Shown here piece by piece: positions 22,909 through 36,116 of a stretch of DNA of 64,000 nucleotides (positions within the stretch are counted from its first letter, which is position 1; the number at the start of each line of letters is the position of its first letter). The stretch spans positions 128,214,349 to 128,278,348 of the forward strand of contig CM075851.1 of NCBI GenBank assembly GCA_037975125.1. Direction: 5' to 3'. The position numbers and the translations under genes were made by a program. The notes under the pieces are model-generated. The model did not search any database and had not been told where the DNA came from. It worked only from the letters and a program-made list of their open reading frames with translations. The stretch comes from Latrodectus hesperus. Taxonomy: Eukaryota > Arthropoda > Arachnida > Araneae > Theridiidae.

Positions 22909-23220
22909 TGTGGCGATCGCACATACAACATTAAATCCAGTACATTCCACCAGATGGCAGCAAGAGATATCAAATCCAACATAGACACCAGATGGCAGTA
23001 CCGCACCAGTGATTCAGGGAAAAAAGAACGAACTGTCAGTCGGACTGTGAACTCCGACCGAAGCTGTCGTCACTATCGCGCCCTATATGTATCACATTTG
23101 TATATAGTGTTAATTAAATATCGTTTATGTTTATAACTTTCTGATGGATCTTTTTCGTTTATTGGCTTTAGTTTAAGATGTTATCAGGTCGATAGATCGT
23201 GCATACTACAATTAGCCAAA
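22909..23220 (+). repeat. Gypsy 3' LTR
   Basis: 312 bp, beginning TGTGGCGATCGC. It differs from the 5' LTR at about six sites, for example GATATCAAATCC against GATGTCAAGTCC. It repeats the two CTCF-consensus matches, at 22947-22960 and 22985-22998. Confidence 0.95.
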
Positions 23221-23224
23221 AATT

Positions 23225-26200
23225 GATAACATAATGGATTTAACTGGAACCATATTGAATATTGTGATATTTTGTAAAATTATAAAAGAAAAATTTCTTT
23301 GCTTAATTTACGCTTTCCGCCTACGTTCTGAGACTCTCATCGACTGCAATTATGTTTTGTAGTAATATAATATTTACATAAAAATCAAATGCAATTCTAT
23401 CAAGATTTAAATTCAACTATTTATGTAGTTTCGATTTCCTTTTGCGCCCCTTATTGACGATTAGTATGAAAACTTGATAGCCTGGTACTCTATCTAGAAA
23501 TTTCTGATAATATCCAAAAATCAGAAAACTTTCTGACTACAAATAAAAAGCTAAAATACCAGTTTGCGTTAATCATTTAAAAAAATTTTTTATTGTAAAT
23601 GTACTGGCAGTTTCAAATTAGTTACTTTGGATTCATGAAAACAAGTGTTTTCCTCAATTTATAACTATAAATAGATGAAAATTATAATTATGTTAATAAA
23701 TCTGCCTTTACTAATAGAAATTTTTATAAGCTTTTAATGCTTTATTTTTTTAAAAAATAAAGTATCATCAAAGTCATTTATTATTTTTTAATTTTTGCTA
23801 TAATTATTTCAATTGTAAGCTTAAACTCTGTAGAACCATTTCCTAAACATATGCTCTATATAAAAAAAGATTTGGTACTGTACTGTATTGCAAGAATGTT
23901 TTCGGTATGCCCTGATATTTTGTGTAGTACTTCACTTTATAATTAAATGAACTAGTGACAGATTTTCGAAATTGAGCAATTTCCAAATTATAGAATATGA
24001 GATAAATAATAAAATTAAAACACAAAAGAATCGTCCTACATTCTTTGTTACTCATTACTCCTCTAGCTATGTATTTGGTGTAATGATATATCTTGTAATT
24101 GAATTTGTAAACTTTTCCATGTTTACAGAATTTAATTAAATATTGTATGGCCAGCATAATATTGAAAAAAAATGAAAAAAAACCTTTATGTTCATATTCA
24201 GTAATGATATAATTGAGGCTATACTTCTTGTTTCACATTTAAATAATATCAATATTGAGTTTACAATAATATTATATAAAGTTTTATTTTAAAGAAATTA
24301 TAAAATCACACATATTACTTAAATTGGTAACTGAGAAATTATATATTTCATTAGATTATTTTTCGAAGTTTAATAACAATTTTCATGAAAACTAACTATT
24401 AAAAGTGTATCTCTTTAATTCACTGTAAATTCCATTACTAAAAGCCCAAAGTGATTATTATTAGAAAATTCATTTTTCCCACATATCTGAAGTTACCAAC
24501 TAAATCAACACTCACTGTATCAATATTTCGTGATGAGATTAGTTTTTATATTTTCTCTCATTTTATTATTAGATAGTTTCAAAAACTGTTAAAAGTTAGT
24601 TTCACTTCTATTGTATGGATGGCAAGCAAAGCTATACCAAATCACAGCCATATATCCCATGAAATAGAAATCCTATAAGGATTTTTTTTTATTTCACTAC
24701 AATATGGAAAACTCCCATTTACTGAAAATTTCCCAAGTGATAATTTTCTTATAAATCAATACCTTGCTTTTTGATACATTAACATAAATACTATGAACTC
24801 CTTGACAGTTCTCGTAGGAAACAATCTGTACAAAGCAGTAGATAACTTGTTTTACCGTATATATATAATATTTCAGGGAAAATAACAAATATTAAAATTT
24901 GGCATTTACTTTCAGTTTAAAAACAAAATGTGACAGTAATTGATACTATTTGAAACTCTGAAATGGATTGAAATAACATTCATTTTTTTGTTTATTTCTT
25001 GAACAGAAAAATAATATTTTACCCAAATGATATTCAATATTGTACATGGTTTTGTATCAGTATTACTAGGTTTCCTTCACAGAAGAGAAAGTCACACCAT
25101 CATTTAAACTGATACAAAGCCAGAATATTCCAATCAAATCACAAGGTTGGCTAAAGAGAAATGTAAAAATTATTTCAAAATATTACAAAATTGTGTAATT
25201 TAAATTTACCTTGTCTGATTTAATTCACAGTATTTCATTCTTAAAAAGTCATTAAGAAACAACATTCAGTCCAAAACATGTATCAAAATGGTCATCGCAC
25301 GAAAAACAATGATGGCACAAGTTGACACATTATTTAGACATATTCGGGTCGACAACAGAATATACAGGAAATTTCCCATTTAAATAATAAGTCATATTCT
25401 ATCATAATGAGTAAATATTAATGATATTAGTAAAACGTGTTTGAATAAGATTTGTCATCATTTTCAAAAATTAAGGTAAAAGTAAATATAACATTATGGC
25501 TTAAAATAATTTTTCAGGGACAGTAAGAAATAAAATACGAAATAAACTTCAGCTAAGTAAGGTAAAATATAGCAGAGAAAAGTTTAGAATAGTAGTGAAA
25601 ATTATGCTTTAAATGGAAGATTCCCATATTTTTAAATATTGCAAGATTCGCCAGGAGTTTCAACATAAAAATGCAATTGTACTTTATTTCAGCACTGTTA
25701 AAACATGAAGACAGTGTATATACATACAGAATTTTATCGTGTTAATTACTGAAAATGAAACAAATCAAAACCCTGATTGAATAAATAAATATACTGTTTA
25801 CTATTATGTGACAAAGTTAAACATGAATCAAAGAAACATTGAAAACAAAAGAGTCATTTTAACATAATAAATATTATTAAAGCTACTTTATTGACTTAAT
25901 CAAAGCACAGCTTTTTAAAGTAATAAAATTCTTATCAATATAAATAGTATAAAAGATTTAAGAGATTGAAACTGTGATACAAAAATGATTTTTTAATATT
26001 CTGTTATACTAATCGTGACTTCAAATCAAGCAATCAATAAGGAATGTTATTATAATTTGAAAACAATTTCTTAATTTTACAGGTTTTATCAAACAAAGAA
26101 AGTATCTTAGAATCATATTCCATTTCTCTATAAAATTCTGTTTAAATATTATTAAAATAATTCTTTACCTTGTGTGAAACTTGAAAAATGTAGCTATTCT

Positions 26201-26820
26201 TTGAAATCAATTTCATATATCTAATCATTGCCCAACTTTTTTTTATTTTTGATGTATTCGTCATATTTCTTGGCTTCTACATTATTTTTTTATACTTATC
26301 AACTGTACTATTTAAAGATATAAAAATGTTACTCAAACTTTAAAAAAAATTCCATTAATAAACTTTTTTATTCACTTAAAAAAGACTTTAAATCAAAATT
26401 AAAAAAAAAAATTATATATTCCGTGGAAATTGAATACATAAAAATGAAATAAATGTCTTTTCAGTTAAAAAAATGCCTTGCAAAATCAAAAACTTAAAAT
26501 CACAGATAAAGCATATCAGAATAAAATTTCTATCAGTATTTTAAGACAGTGCTCCTGCTTCCAAGTAAAGTATTTCAACACTACACAACTAGCTTTTATA
26601 ATCATACTATTTATTTTCTGATGACAAATTCACTAAATTACAAGAGTTCATATAATAAAGATATCACTATTTGCATAAAAAATATTGTTAGGTCAGGAAA
26701 TGAAAATTTTGAAAATAACTCATTTCTAATAAATAGAAATATCTGAAAGTTTCAATAACTTGCAATTTGTAAACACTATTTCAATTTCAAATCAAACTTC
26801 TTTATAAAATATGAGGGATT
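23225..26820. other. AT-rich non-coding flank, unit A
   Basis: No gene recognised. It is colinear with about 58572-62092 in unit B except for small indels. The sub-block 25172-25380 recurs at 30311-30366 plus 35487-35655. Confidence 0.6.
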
Positions 26821-29800
26821 ACTACACTTAGAAATAAGTCACATCACCAAAAACAGAGTAAACATAAAATCTATACTCCTTTGGAAGCATTTATAACCAA
26901 ACAATGATAAAGGATGCAGAATAAATTCACTATATTACAACAGTTACTGACAGACAAGTATAATAGATACTTCATTCTTATAAATTTGAATAAATGAATT
27001 CATTGTATAGATAAAATTATTATACTTATTATTTTTAATACCCAGGAGCAATTTTTTTCATTACGATTCTAAAAATAAAGAAAAAAATCTACATGTTCAA
27101 TAAATAAGAAAAAGTTTTTCACAGAGAACATTATTCACATTCAAACAAGAATTTCAGACCATATACCAATTTAAGAAATTTATTACAATAACTAGAAAGT
27201 CAAAGCAACAAATTATTCCATGAATAAACTAAACATATAGTGAATAAGTTTCAAAACTTAGATATAATTGCTGCAAATTGCATAATTATACTAAAAGTTT
27301 TTTTTTATTTTCATGAAACTAATTCATTTGATTTTTTTGAGTTTTCTAAATTACTTTTAAAAGTCTTAAATATCTTTGAAATTGTGACCTGCCACTGTTG
27401 ATAAACTAAAAGTACTTTTATTTTAAGCATACACCATGTAATGCTGATATAAAATAATGATATCAATTTTGAAATGTTTCTATATTTGAAAAAAGTTGCA
27501 CAAATATTTCTACATAAAGGTTATTTAATATAACAGTGCACACAAAAGCATATAATGTAGACAAGTTTTAGTAACTGTTCTTCAATTTTTTATAAATAAT
27601 ATAAAATAGTTCTTCTATGACATTGTTAAATCTTGCGGCAGTTCAGAAATATTAACAACATTGTATTTCCCTACACTAGAGAAATTATCATAATTTTAAC
27701 AAATATAAACAAAATTTACTTTACATAAAAGAACCTCTATTTAAATAGGAGTTTCAAAAGAGAAACAAATATTGTGGCAGAAACTAAGTGCATTCCTCAA
27801 AACTATATTACCATATTGTTGATAAAACAGTGATATCTAACAATTTTGTAGACTAAATTTCCAGGTGGACTTTTCAAAAGGAAGGAAACTGCAGATGCAT
27901 GTTGATCAAACATCAATGAATTAGGAAAGATTAAACAACTAAATCGTAAACGTGAAGCTTAAAACGATGTACTGGAATAAAGATTATAAATTTTTTTACT
28001 GAAATTTCATTAAATGATATAAAATTTTGAATATTTTAAAAATCATAACAACTTATTCAAATAATTGACTAATTGTGGATAAATAATTTATATCTAACAA
28101 TTTTTTAGACTAATTTTACCGGTGCACTTTACAAAAATTAAAAAATTTCAGATGGATGGATTCTAACACCAACAAATTATTTTGAATTTAATTTCAGAGC
28201 AGTTAAAAAATTGGAAGGGGATACAATCTATAATGTGAAGCATATTCCAGTGAATAGAAGTAATCAAAAATCATGGATGAATTACTTAACTTTAGTTTAA
28301 AAATCAGACATGAAAAAGAAGAGGAAGTAACATAAAATACACCAATATTATAAAAATACAATTTTCCCAATTTAAAACATTTTTTAAGATTGTCTTCAAC
28401 ACGAATTACAATCTGTTATTACAAGGACCTTAAACCGAAAATATTATGCATAAAATTTTAAATCACATATATAAAATGTTATATAAAAATGAAAGTGAAT
28501 AAAAAAATCTGTAACAGAAAGAGAGCAAATCACTAAATCGGAAACTTGAGGTTTAAAATGATACAATGGATTAAAACTTACAAAATTTTTTAAGTAAATT
28601 TCTTTAAACTAATTCAATATTTTGTAATTTTAAAAATCATAACAGCTTATTCAAATAAAACCTGCTAAGTAAATTAAAGAAATTACAATTCTCAAAAAGA
28701 ACACATAACACAGTAAATAGTGTTTATATTTTAAACTATTTTCCTTTCAAAACATTTATAACCAAACAATGACACAGGATGAGAAATAAATAAACGATAT
28801 TATTAGAGTAACTGACAGAGAAGAATAATTAAAATTTCAATCTGATAAAAATGCATAAATGAACACATTCTACAGACATAAATATCATATTTACAATTTA
28901 TGATAATAAGAAGCAATTTTATCAATTCTACTCTTAATAGAAAGAGAAAACAGCATGTACAATATATAAAGGGAGAATTTGTGCAGATAAGCATTACCCA
29001 CAACAAAACCGGAATTTCAGACCATCAACTAATTTAAGAAACTAATCAAATTTACTTAATTGGTAGCTCAAGCAAAAATAGATCCTATAAATATAACAAA
29101 ATTGTAGAGAATCAATTTCAAAATTCAGAAATATTTTGAAAGGAAGGTTGTTTTAATATATTAGATTGTTTAAATATGCAAACAAAACTTATATGAATTA
29201 ATATAGGTATTCACTTTGAAAAGTTTCCTTAAAAATGGGAGAATGACTGCACGATGAGGATTTGAATAATTGTAATATACTACAACACTGATGAAGTTTC
29301 AAAGCATAATATATATTTTCTAAGTCATACATTTAAGGTAATTTAAAAAAAGTAAATAAAAAATATGTTAGAGCTAGGTTATAATATAAATTAATGTCAA
29401 TTATGAGATTTAAAATGATGCAATAAAAGAAATATTGTACAAATATCTTGGAAATAATTTTACTAAATAATCCTGAAAAAGTGGGAATTAAAAAAATAAA
29501 TATATTTATTAAAAGTCATTTTGTTTTAATTATACAAGCACTATATTTTCAAATTAATATAATTCTACAAAATGTAAATAAAATTTACATTATGTAACAG
29601 CAAAATTCCTATTTAAATAACTTGAACAAGAAAGTAAAATACTGGCAGACGCTAAGTGCATTCTGCAACAATCTAATAACTAATTTTGGAAAAATTATTT
29701 ATATGTAACAAATTCAAGTCTAATTTTACAGATGGACTTTTCCAAAATTAAGAGATTTACACATGAATAATACGCAAATATCAATAAATAATTTTCAAAT

Positions 29801-30340
29801 TATTTCAGTGTAGATAGTATAAGAGAAAGGGGATAAATCCATGAAACTGTAATGGATTACAATTTCCAAGTACTGTTTAAAATCCTGGATAAGCAAAATT
29901 AAAAATTATACCTCAAAAATGTAAAAGTAATGTAAAGTAAATCCTTACTATCAAAATAAAACTTTTTCAGTTTAAAATATTCCTTAAGAATCTCCGCAAC
30001 AGGATTTATAATCTGTAATTACAAGGATATTTTACAAGGATTGTAATTACAAGGATTTAGAAAATATTATAAAAAATTTAAAATCAGACATTTAATGTTA
30101 CATAAAAAATGAAAATGTATAAAAAAATCTTTTACAGAAAGTTAGAAAATTAATATATCAGAAAAATGAAGCTAAAAACAGTGTAATGAAGGAAAAAAAT
30201 ATTACAAATTTTGAATATTTCAGTAAACATTATTTAAAGAGGAAAATTTTAAAAATGACAACAACTTATTTGAATAAATCTATTTTTTTAAATGAAAGAA
30301 AAAATTGTTCTTTCATTATTTCAAAATATTACAAAATTAT
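26820..30340. repeat. Diverged tandem repeat, unit about 1.6-1.9 kb
   Basis: Landmarks recur in order. CATTTATAACCAAACAATGA is at 26889 and 28753. CAATTTT-TAGACTAA-TTT(A/C)C is at 27841 and 28100, with a weaker match at 29709. AATCTGT-ATTACAAGGA lies near 28410 and 30010. AATCATAACA-CTTATTCAAATAA lies near 28040 and 28635. The first unit holds an extra internal duplication of about 255 bp. The copies are old and full of indels. No coding capacity is seen. Confidence 0.65.
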
Positions 30341-30495
30341 GTAATTTAAATTTACCTTGTCTGATTCTCCTCGTGGTGGCTCCTGGAAACACTAGTTAAC
30401 TAGTGGCTAACGGAGGCAGAGGGACTTAACGAGCGGATACTGCTTTTGGCTCGTTCCCATTTGATACGAGTGGACTCTGCTTTTGACTCTTACAA

Positions 30496-31629
30496 ATGGC
30501 TAGGGAATTCATTTTAGGAAGCGAAGCTCACGAAAGTGAGACTGATATTTATAATTGTGAGATGATTAACTCCGAAGAAATAACGGAACAAGTTTCCGAT
30601 ATACATAGATTGCTAGATATCGAACAGGAGATACAAATTGCCATAGCGAGTAGCAAAATGAGCGGAACTACGGCGAATAAAATTAGGACTGGAGTGTCCA
30701 GCATACTTAAAATTGCCATGACCATGGCCGAACGCAACGCCACTCTAGAAGGAGAACTTAAGGCCAAGGTCAGCCTATCTCCACAACAAAAGACATATGC
30801 GGAAGTAGCTTCGTCTGAAGCAAAAAAGACAAAAACTCAGAATAATAGAAGTAGAAGTAAGAGCAAAGCTCGTAGTGAAAGATCCAGGAACAGACAACAG
30901 AATGTTGTCACCATTTTTCCTACGAAGGAACAAACTTCTGAGGAAACTAAGATAACGGTTAAAAGAGAGATAAACCCGACTAAATTGGGACTTAATGTCA
31001 CCAAAATCAGAAACATCAGGAATGGAGGAGTAATGATTGAAACCAAAACAGAACAGGAATTAGATAAATTAATTGAAGAGTTCCAAAAGAATGATAAGCT
31101 AAAAGAACAGTTTAAGCCACTAAAACCAGAGAAACGCAAACCAAAAATTATTATCTATAACGTTGATAAAGACATTAGTAAGGAAGAATTAATTGACCAA
31201 TTAATCATACAAAATGAATTAAGTGAAGAAGCGAAACTTGAGACTGTACATAACTATAATTCCAAATTTGGAATAAATTGGATCCTAACTTTAGACAGCG
31301 AAACCTTTAAATTAATAAGCAATAAGAAAAGACTCTTTATTGGATGGAATAGCGTGAGTTTTAGGGAATATCTCAGAGCCTCTCAATGCTATAAATGCCT
31401 GCGATACGGACACCACGCGAAGGACTGTAGAGGCAAAGACACATGCAGACATTGTGGAGGAGAACACATTGACTTAAAGTGCGATAAGCCAGTAAAATGT
31501 AGCAATTGCCACGAACACAACAACAAGTATAGGACAAAGTACAACACAGGACACGAGGCAAATGATAGGAAATGCCCAATGTACCATAAAGAGATTAATA
31601 GATTAATCAGTAACATTAACTATGGATAG
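30496..31629 (+). CDS. LINE-2 ORF1, Gag-like protein with zinc knuckles
   Basis: An intact frame of 377 residues. The N-terminal third is acidic and helical. It is followed by an Arg/Ser/Lys-rich segment (NRSRSKSKARSERSRNRQ) at about residues 116-133, an RRM-like middle region, and three zinc-knuckle-type motifs: CYKCLRYGHHAKDC at about residue 298, CRHCGGEHIDLKC, and CSNCHEHN. It binds element RNA in the retrotransposition particle. The stop codon overlaps the ORF2 start (ATGGATAG at 31622-31629), suggesting translation of ORF2 by reinitiation. Confidence 0.9.
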   Translation: MAREFILGSEAHESETDIYNCEMINSEEITEQVSDIHRLLDIEQEIQIAIASSKMSGTTANKIRTGVSSILKIAMTMAERNATLEGELKAKVSLSPQQKTYAEVASSEAKKTKTQNNRSRSKSKARSERSRNRQQNVVTIFPTKEQTSEETKITVKREINPTKLGLNVTKIRNIRNGGVMIETKTEQELDKLIEEFQKNDKLKEQFKPLKPEKRKPKIIIYNVDKDISKEELIDQLIIQNELSEEAKLETVHNYNSKFGINWILTLDSETFKLISNKKRLFIGWNSVSFREYLRASQCYKCLRYGHHAKDCRGKDTCRHCGGEHIDLKCDKPVKCSNCHEHNNKYRTKYNTGHEANDRKCPMYHKEINRLISNINYG

Positions 31630-34600
31630 TACGACCAACAGCTTTAGTTTAAATTGCGCACACATAAACCTCAATCACTGCAGAGCGGCTAACTATACAA
31701 CTATCAGAGGACATTAAGAACTTAAACTTAAATTGCATCTCGTTAAATGATCCTTATTACCATAATGGCAACATCACTAGCTTCAGTAAAGATTTTATTA
31801 TCATTGCTAAGCATAAACCCAAAGCAGCAATACTCATTAGCAAAAGGTTCAACTTCAACATTTTATTCACCACCAAACACCTAGTAATCATACAGCTTAA
31901 CCTCAATGACAGACAACTAATCATAGCTTCAATTTATTGCCCACCATCCAAGAGAATACAAGACCTATTAGACCTACTTGAAACACATTTAATTGCACAC
32001 AACACCAGCAAATGGCTTATCTTCGGCGATTTCAACGCCAAATCCACGACATGGGGACCTCGCAGAACGGACTTCCGAGGAGAGACAGTCCTCGAGTTCA
32101 TCGCAAAACACAATTTAATTGTCGAGAATGACCCAAACAGTATACCAACTTTCTCCAGTACTATTGGGGAGAGTTGGGTGGACATCCTGCTAACACTTAA
32201 TCTAGAGAGCAAAGAAATTTCAAATTGGAAGATAGTGGATAGATACTCTGCAAGCGACCATAATTTAATGACCTGCGAGTTTAACATTAAGAAACTTAAG
32301 AATTCACATAACGTAAGATGGAACTCAAGGAATATTAACATGATAGAATTAGGAAAGGAAATCAATACAATACCAGAATACTATACAAATTTTAATCAAT
32401 CTAATTTTGAGGATAAGATAAATGAAATTGAAAATAAGTTAGTTAAACTTTGCATTAAACACAAGAAGAAATATAATAGAACTAACACTAAAAGTAACTA
32501 TTGGTGGACCCCACAATTAACACAAGAAAGAAGCTATGTGAGAGCGCTTAGAAGAACTTACCAAAAAGAACAGAACACGGAGACACGCAACACCAAAAAG
32601 ATAAGATTCAAAATGGAGGCGGCGAAGTACAGGAAGCACATCAATGAAACCAAACAACAAGCTTTCAGAGACTACCTAGGCAGCGTAACTAAAACTAACG
32701 CATTTGGCAATCATTTCAGACTAATTAAAGAAAAGACTCAAAATTCAATGATTACCACTAACATTAACATTGGAAATAACATTCAGACCAACTCCATCAA
32801 AGACGCGACAAATGAAATTTTAAAATTCCACTTCCCGCTTACCACAGTACACAAACCAAACAACATGATTGGAACTAAGAACGAACCAGAATTCACCATC
32901 ATGGAAGTTGAAGACACCATACACGACATGGACAGAAACAAGGCCCCAGGCTTCAATAATATTTGCCTAGATATTTATGAACTATTATTTAATGCTAACA
33001 AGTATTGGTTCACTAATATTTTCAATCTGTGCCTCAAATACAATATTTTCCTCAAGTACTGGAAGGTAGCCAAAGTAGTACTCATTCCGAAGGAAGGCAA
33101 GGACCCAACGCTGAAGGAAAGCTATCGACCAATCTGCTTGCTACCAGTTTGGGGCAAGATTCTCGATAAGTTAATTATGAGACGCCTGCAATCACACTTC
33201 CAATCCATACTTAGCCCAAATCAATATGGCTTTATGAAAGGAAAATCAACGTGCGACGCAATTTACAATATCATCAGTAAAATTGAGGCTAATAATAAAA
33301 ATAAGAAATACACATGCTTAATATCGCTTGATATTCAGAATGCTTTCAATAGCGCAAGGTGGCACGACATCATTAACGTACTGGGCAATTTCAATATTCC
33401 TAAAAATATATTCGACATCACTAAATCTTTCCTCAATGATAGATGCTATCTTGATTTCGATGGCAATTGGACAAAGTACAACATAGGAGTCCCACAAGGA
33501 TCAAGCTTGGGACCATTTCTATGGTTAATTTTAATTAATGAGCTCCTAAGTCAAGATCTTGGAAACGACACACAAATACAAGCTTTTGCGGACGACGTAG
33601 CCATAATACTTACTTCCACGTCATACTACAACTTCACAAAATTAGCGAACACACCACTGGGCTTAGTCTCCAGCTGGACAAACAAGTTTGGCCTTAAGCT
33701 CAGCATCAATAAATGCAAATTTACTATCTTCACGCCTGGTAAAGATATTTCCAGGAAACCACCCATCAGCATCGAGGGAAATAGGATTGAATATACACCA
33801 GAAATCAAGTATCTGGGATTGATTTTTGATACGAAACTAACCTGGATGGCGCATCTCAATAAGATAAAAGACAACGTAGGGAACATACAAAATAAGATTG
33901 CACGAATTGCACGAGTGACTTGGGGACTAAAACCAACAGTCTTAAAATTGATCTATACCCAAGTCACGGAAAACGTAATCCTCTATGGTTGCCAAGTATG
34001 GTACAGAGACACGGTCAAAATCAATCAAAAATTAGGACAGATTCAAAGAGTAGCGTTAATAAAACTCACGAAAACGTATAGGACCACCTCCACTGATGCT
34101 TTAAACATTTTATCAGGCTGCGTTCCACTTCACATTATGGCAGCATCACTGAAGATGAGATTCAGACTTTGGAACTGTAGGGAAGGCATTACAATCAACG
34201 GAGTAACCTGGGATAACACCAATGCCTGGACCAAACAAACGGAAATTATGACACCTTGGGAAAAATATCACATCCCCTGGAATTGTGATGCAAATCATGA
34301 TCAATACTACGCCTACACAGATGGCTCCAAAATGGAAAACAGAGTAGGATGCGCCTCTATCATCATGTACAAAAGTGAAAGGATACACATGATCCAAATC
34401 AGACTGAACGACGACGCCTCAGTCTTTGAAGCAGAGGCCCTGGCGATTTTAGAAACCATGAGGTATTCAATTGAACACAATTTACCCAGCTGTCACATAC
34501 ACTCCGATTCAAGGTCAGTACTAATGGCACTAGAACGCTGTAAAATCTCAAATGATACGATCAAGGAAATCAACACCATTGTTAAACAATACCCACAACG

Positions 34601-35144
34601 CTTCCATATGCACTGGGTTAAAGCCCATGTGGGCATTAAATATAATGAGGAGGCCGACACGGCTGCCAAAGAAGCAGCAAAATCGACAGTGATTACCAGA
34701 ACAGTCAAATTAAGTAGGCAACAATTTAAAACACTGACCAGCCAGTGGGAAATCTCTCAATGGCAAGCACTTTGGGACAGCTCCAACAAGACAAGAAGAC
34801 TGCATGACATCTTTAACAATGTCACTAAGAACAGACTACAAGCAGACTTCCTACTCAATCAGATCCTGACTGGACATGGGACGTTCGGGACTTATAGAGA
34901 ACGCTTCCATAATCGAAGTGCGATCTGCCCCCACGATGAGGAAATTCAAAGTCCTGAACACCTCATTTATAAGTGTGAGAATTACAGTACCATCAGAAAG
35001 AACTTATTCCCACACAAATTCAAGGAAATGTCACTCCCTGAATTACTAAAGTACCAGACTTTTAGGAAAGGCATGAGAGACATCATGCTCAGTGAACTGA
35101 AAATTCAACTGGAGACACTAAATGATGATGAGGAAACAGAGTAA
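31622..35144 (+). pseudogene. LINE-2 ORF2: endonuclease, RT, RNase H, one frameshift
   Basis: The start ATG at 31622 overlaps the ORF1 stop by 8 bases. After about 26 codons a single frameshift near 31700 moves reading to the frame that is open to 35144; no other lesion is seen. Domains are: endonuclease (WLIFGDFNAKS near 32015, then SASDHN near 32250); reverse transcriptase with SYRPICLLP near 33120, GVPQGSSLGP near 33487 and AFADD near 33582-33596; RNase H beginning YTDGSKM near 34314 and containing WVKAHVGIKYN near 34615; and a C-terminal TGHGTF with a Cys/His motif. This copy is close to functional. Confidence 0.92.
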
Positions 35145-35486
35145 GAACACTAACTCTCCAACCTAACTATGTATAATTCTCTCACAATTTGTAAATAACC
35201 CGATCCCTTACTGTAAATAACGTCACTAATTTTGTAAATAATTATTAATTGTCATTTGTTATTTGTAACTCTTTGTATAACCCAGATTCTGTATGTAAAT
35301 AGTGTTTATAATAAAGAAAAGGAAAAGCAAATCTTTCAGTCAGACGACGGGATATACACCAGACTAGTCTTCTTTGCCTAATTGGCTTTTGAGTTTTTCT
35401 GTCCGAACCAGTCTCTCGTACTACGGGAGCACTATTGACGACTCAAACACCGCATACATTCGGGTGGGTCGGTTCAATCTTTGGTA
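35145..35486 (+). other. LINE-2 3' UTR
   Basis: About 340 bp. The first half has several GTAAATAA-type repeats and an AATAAAG near 35315. The second half is more GC-rich and ends at the target duplication. Confidence 0.6.
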
Positions 35487-35501
35487 TTACCTTGTCTGAT
35501 T

Positions 35502-35655
35502 TAATTCACAGTATTTCATTCTTAAAAAGTCATTAAGAAACAACATCCAGTCCAAAACATGTATCATAATGGTCATCGCACGAAAAACAATGATGGCACA
35601 AGTTGACACATTATTTAGACATTTTCGGGTCGACAACAGAATATACAGGAAAATT
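35502..35655 (+). repeat. Third copy of a locus fragment seen at 25220-25380
   Basis: Together with 30311-30366, on the other side of LINE-2, this reconstitutes about 210 bp nearly identical to 25172-25380 and to 60566-60768. Similarity stops abruptly at 35655, at the edge of a microsatellite. Confidence 0.85.
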
Positions 35656-35682
35656 ATAATATATATAATGAGTTTATATACT

Positions 35683-35834
<152 letters not shown>

Positions 35835-36116
35835 AAAATTATAACAAATCAATTCTAACAGTCTCAATTCTAATAAGCGCAACTAAAATTAAATCAGTGA
35901 TTCGGAAACATTTAACTAAATATTGTTCTTTATACCATTTCTCTCTTTTGAAGAATTAAAAAGATTGTGATAAAATAAAAAAAGATGATTGACATGAAAT
36001 AACAGTGCGATATTTGATTTGTTAGATGTATCGCATTTAATGTGTTGAAAATTGAAATATGCATTTATCCTTTAAAAGTTTTCTAATATTATTTTTTATG
36101 ACTATTTTTTGTATAG

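Larger units (their letters stand above)
12012..23220 (+). mobile_element. Ty3/gypsy LTR retrotransposon
   Basis: An 11.2 kb element with 312 bp LTRs at both ends and a 4 bp target duplication AATT at 12008-12011 and 23221-23224. Unit B shows the uninterrupted target (ATACATGAATTGATAAC at 58563-58579). The order is LTR, leader of about 800 bp, gag, pol with protease-RT-RNase H-integrase, purine tract, LTR. About 5.8 kb of the length is a foreign element inserted in gag (13452-19240), so the element itself is about 5.4 kb. The two LTRs differ at about six positions by eye, so insertion was fairly recent. Confidence 0.95.
1..28727 (+). repeat. Unit A of a large direct duplication
   Basis: Position 1 aligns with 52828 and position 28727 with 64000 in the same orientation, with only scattered substitutions and small indels by eye. 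Shared landmarks, in order, are a Tc1 element end, the MFS terminal exon, a tRNA-derived SINE, the 5' part of a LINE, and AT-rich flank. Unit A additionally contains the rest of the LINE (4610 to about 10918) and a complete gypsy element (12012-23220), both absent from unit B. The copy may extend left of the window. True segmental duplication and an uncollapsed haplotype in the assembly are both possible. Confidence 0.93.
30367..35486 (+). mobile_element. Nearly intact RNase H-bearing LINE (LINE-2 of this window)
   Basis: A 5120 bp element flanked by a perfect 15 bp target duplication TTACCTTGTCTGATT (30352-30366 and 35487-35501). It has a short 5' UTR of about 130 bp, ORF1, an overlapping ORF2 with a single frameshift, and a 3' UTR of about 340 bp that ends TTTGGTA without a poly(A) tail. 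It belongs to the same broad group as LINE-1 but is clearly a different family. The perfect duplication and few lesions point to a recent insertion. Confidence 0.92.

Noticed and set aside
23843..24157. 104-residue minus-strand frame, repeated in unit B at 59226-59636
   Set aside because: AT-rich, Tyr/Lys/Ile/Asn-dominated sequence without domains. Conservation follows from the recent duplication of the whole region.
25231..25395. Open frame starting [19 protein letters not shown] after a possible acceptor, present in three copies
   Set aside because: The differences among the copies change amino acids and there is no good donor at the end, so no sign of coding constraint.
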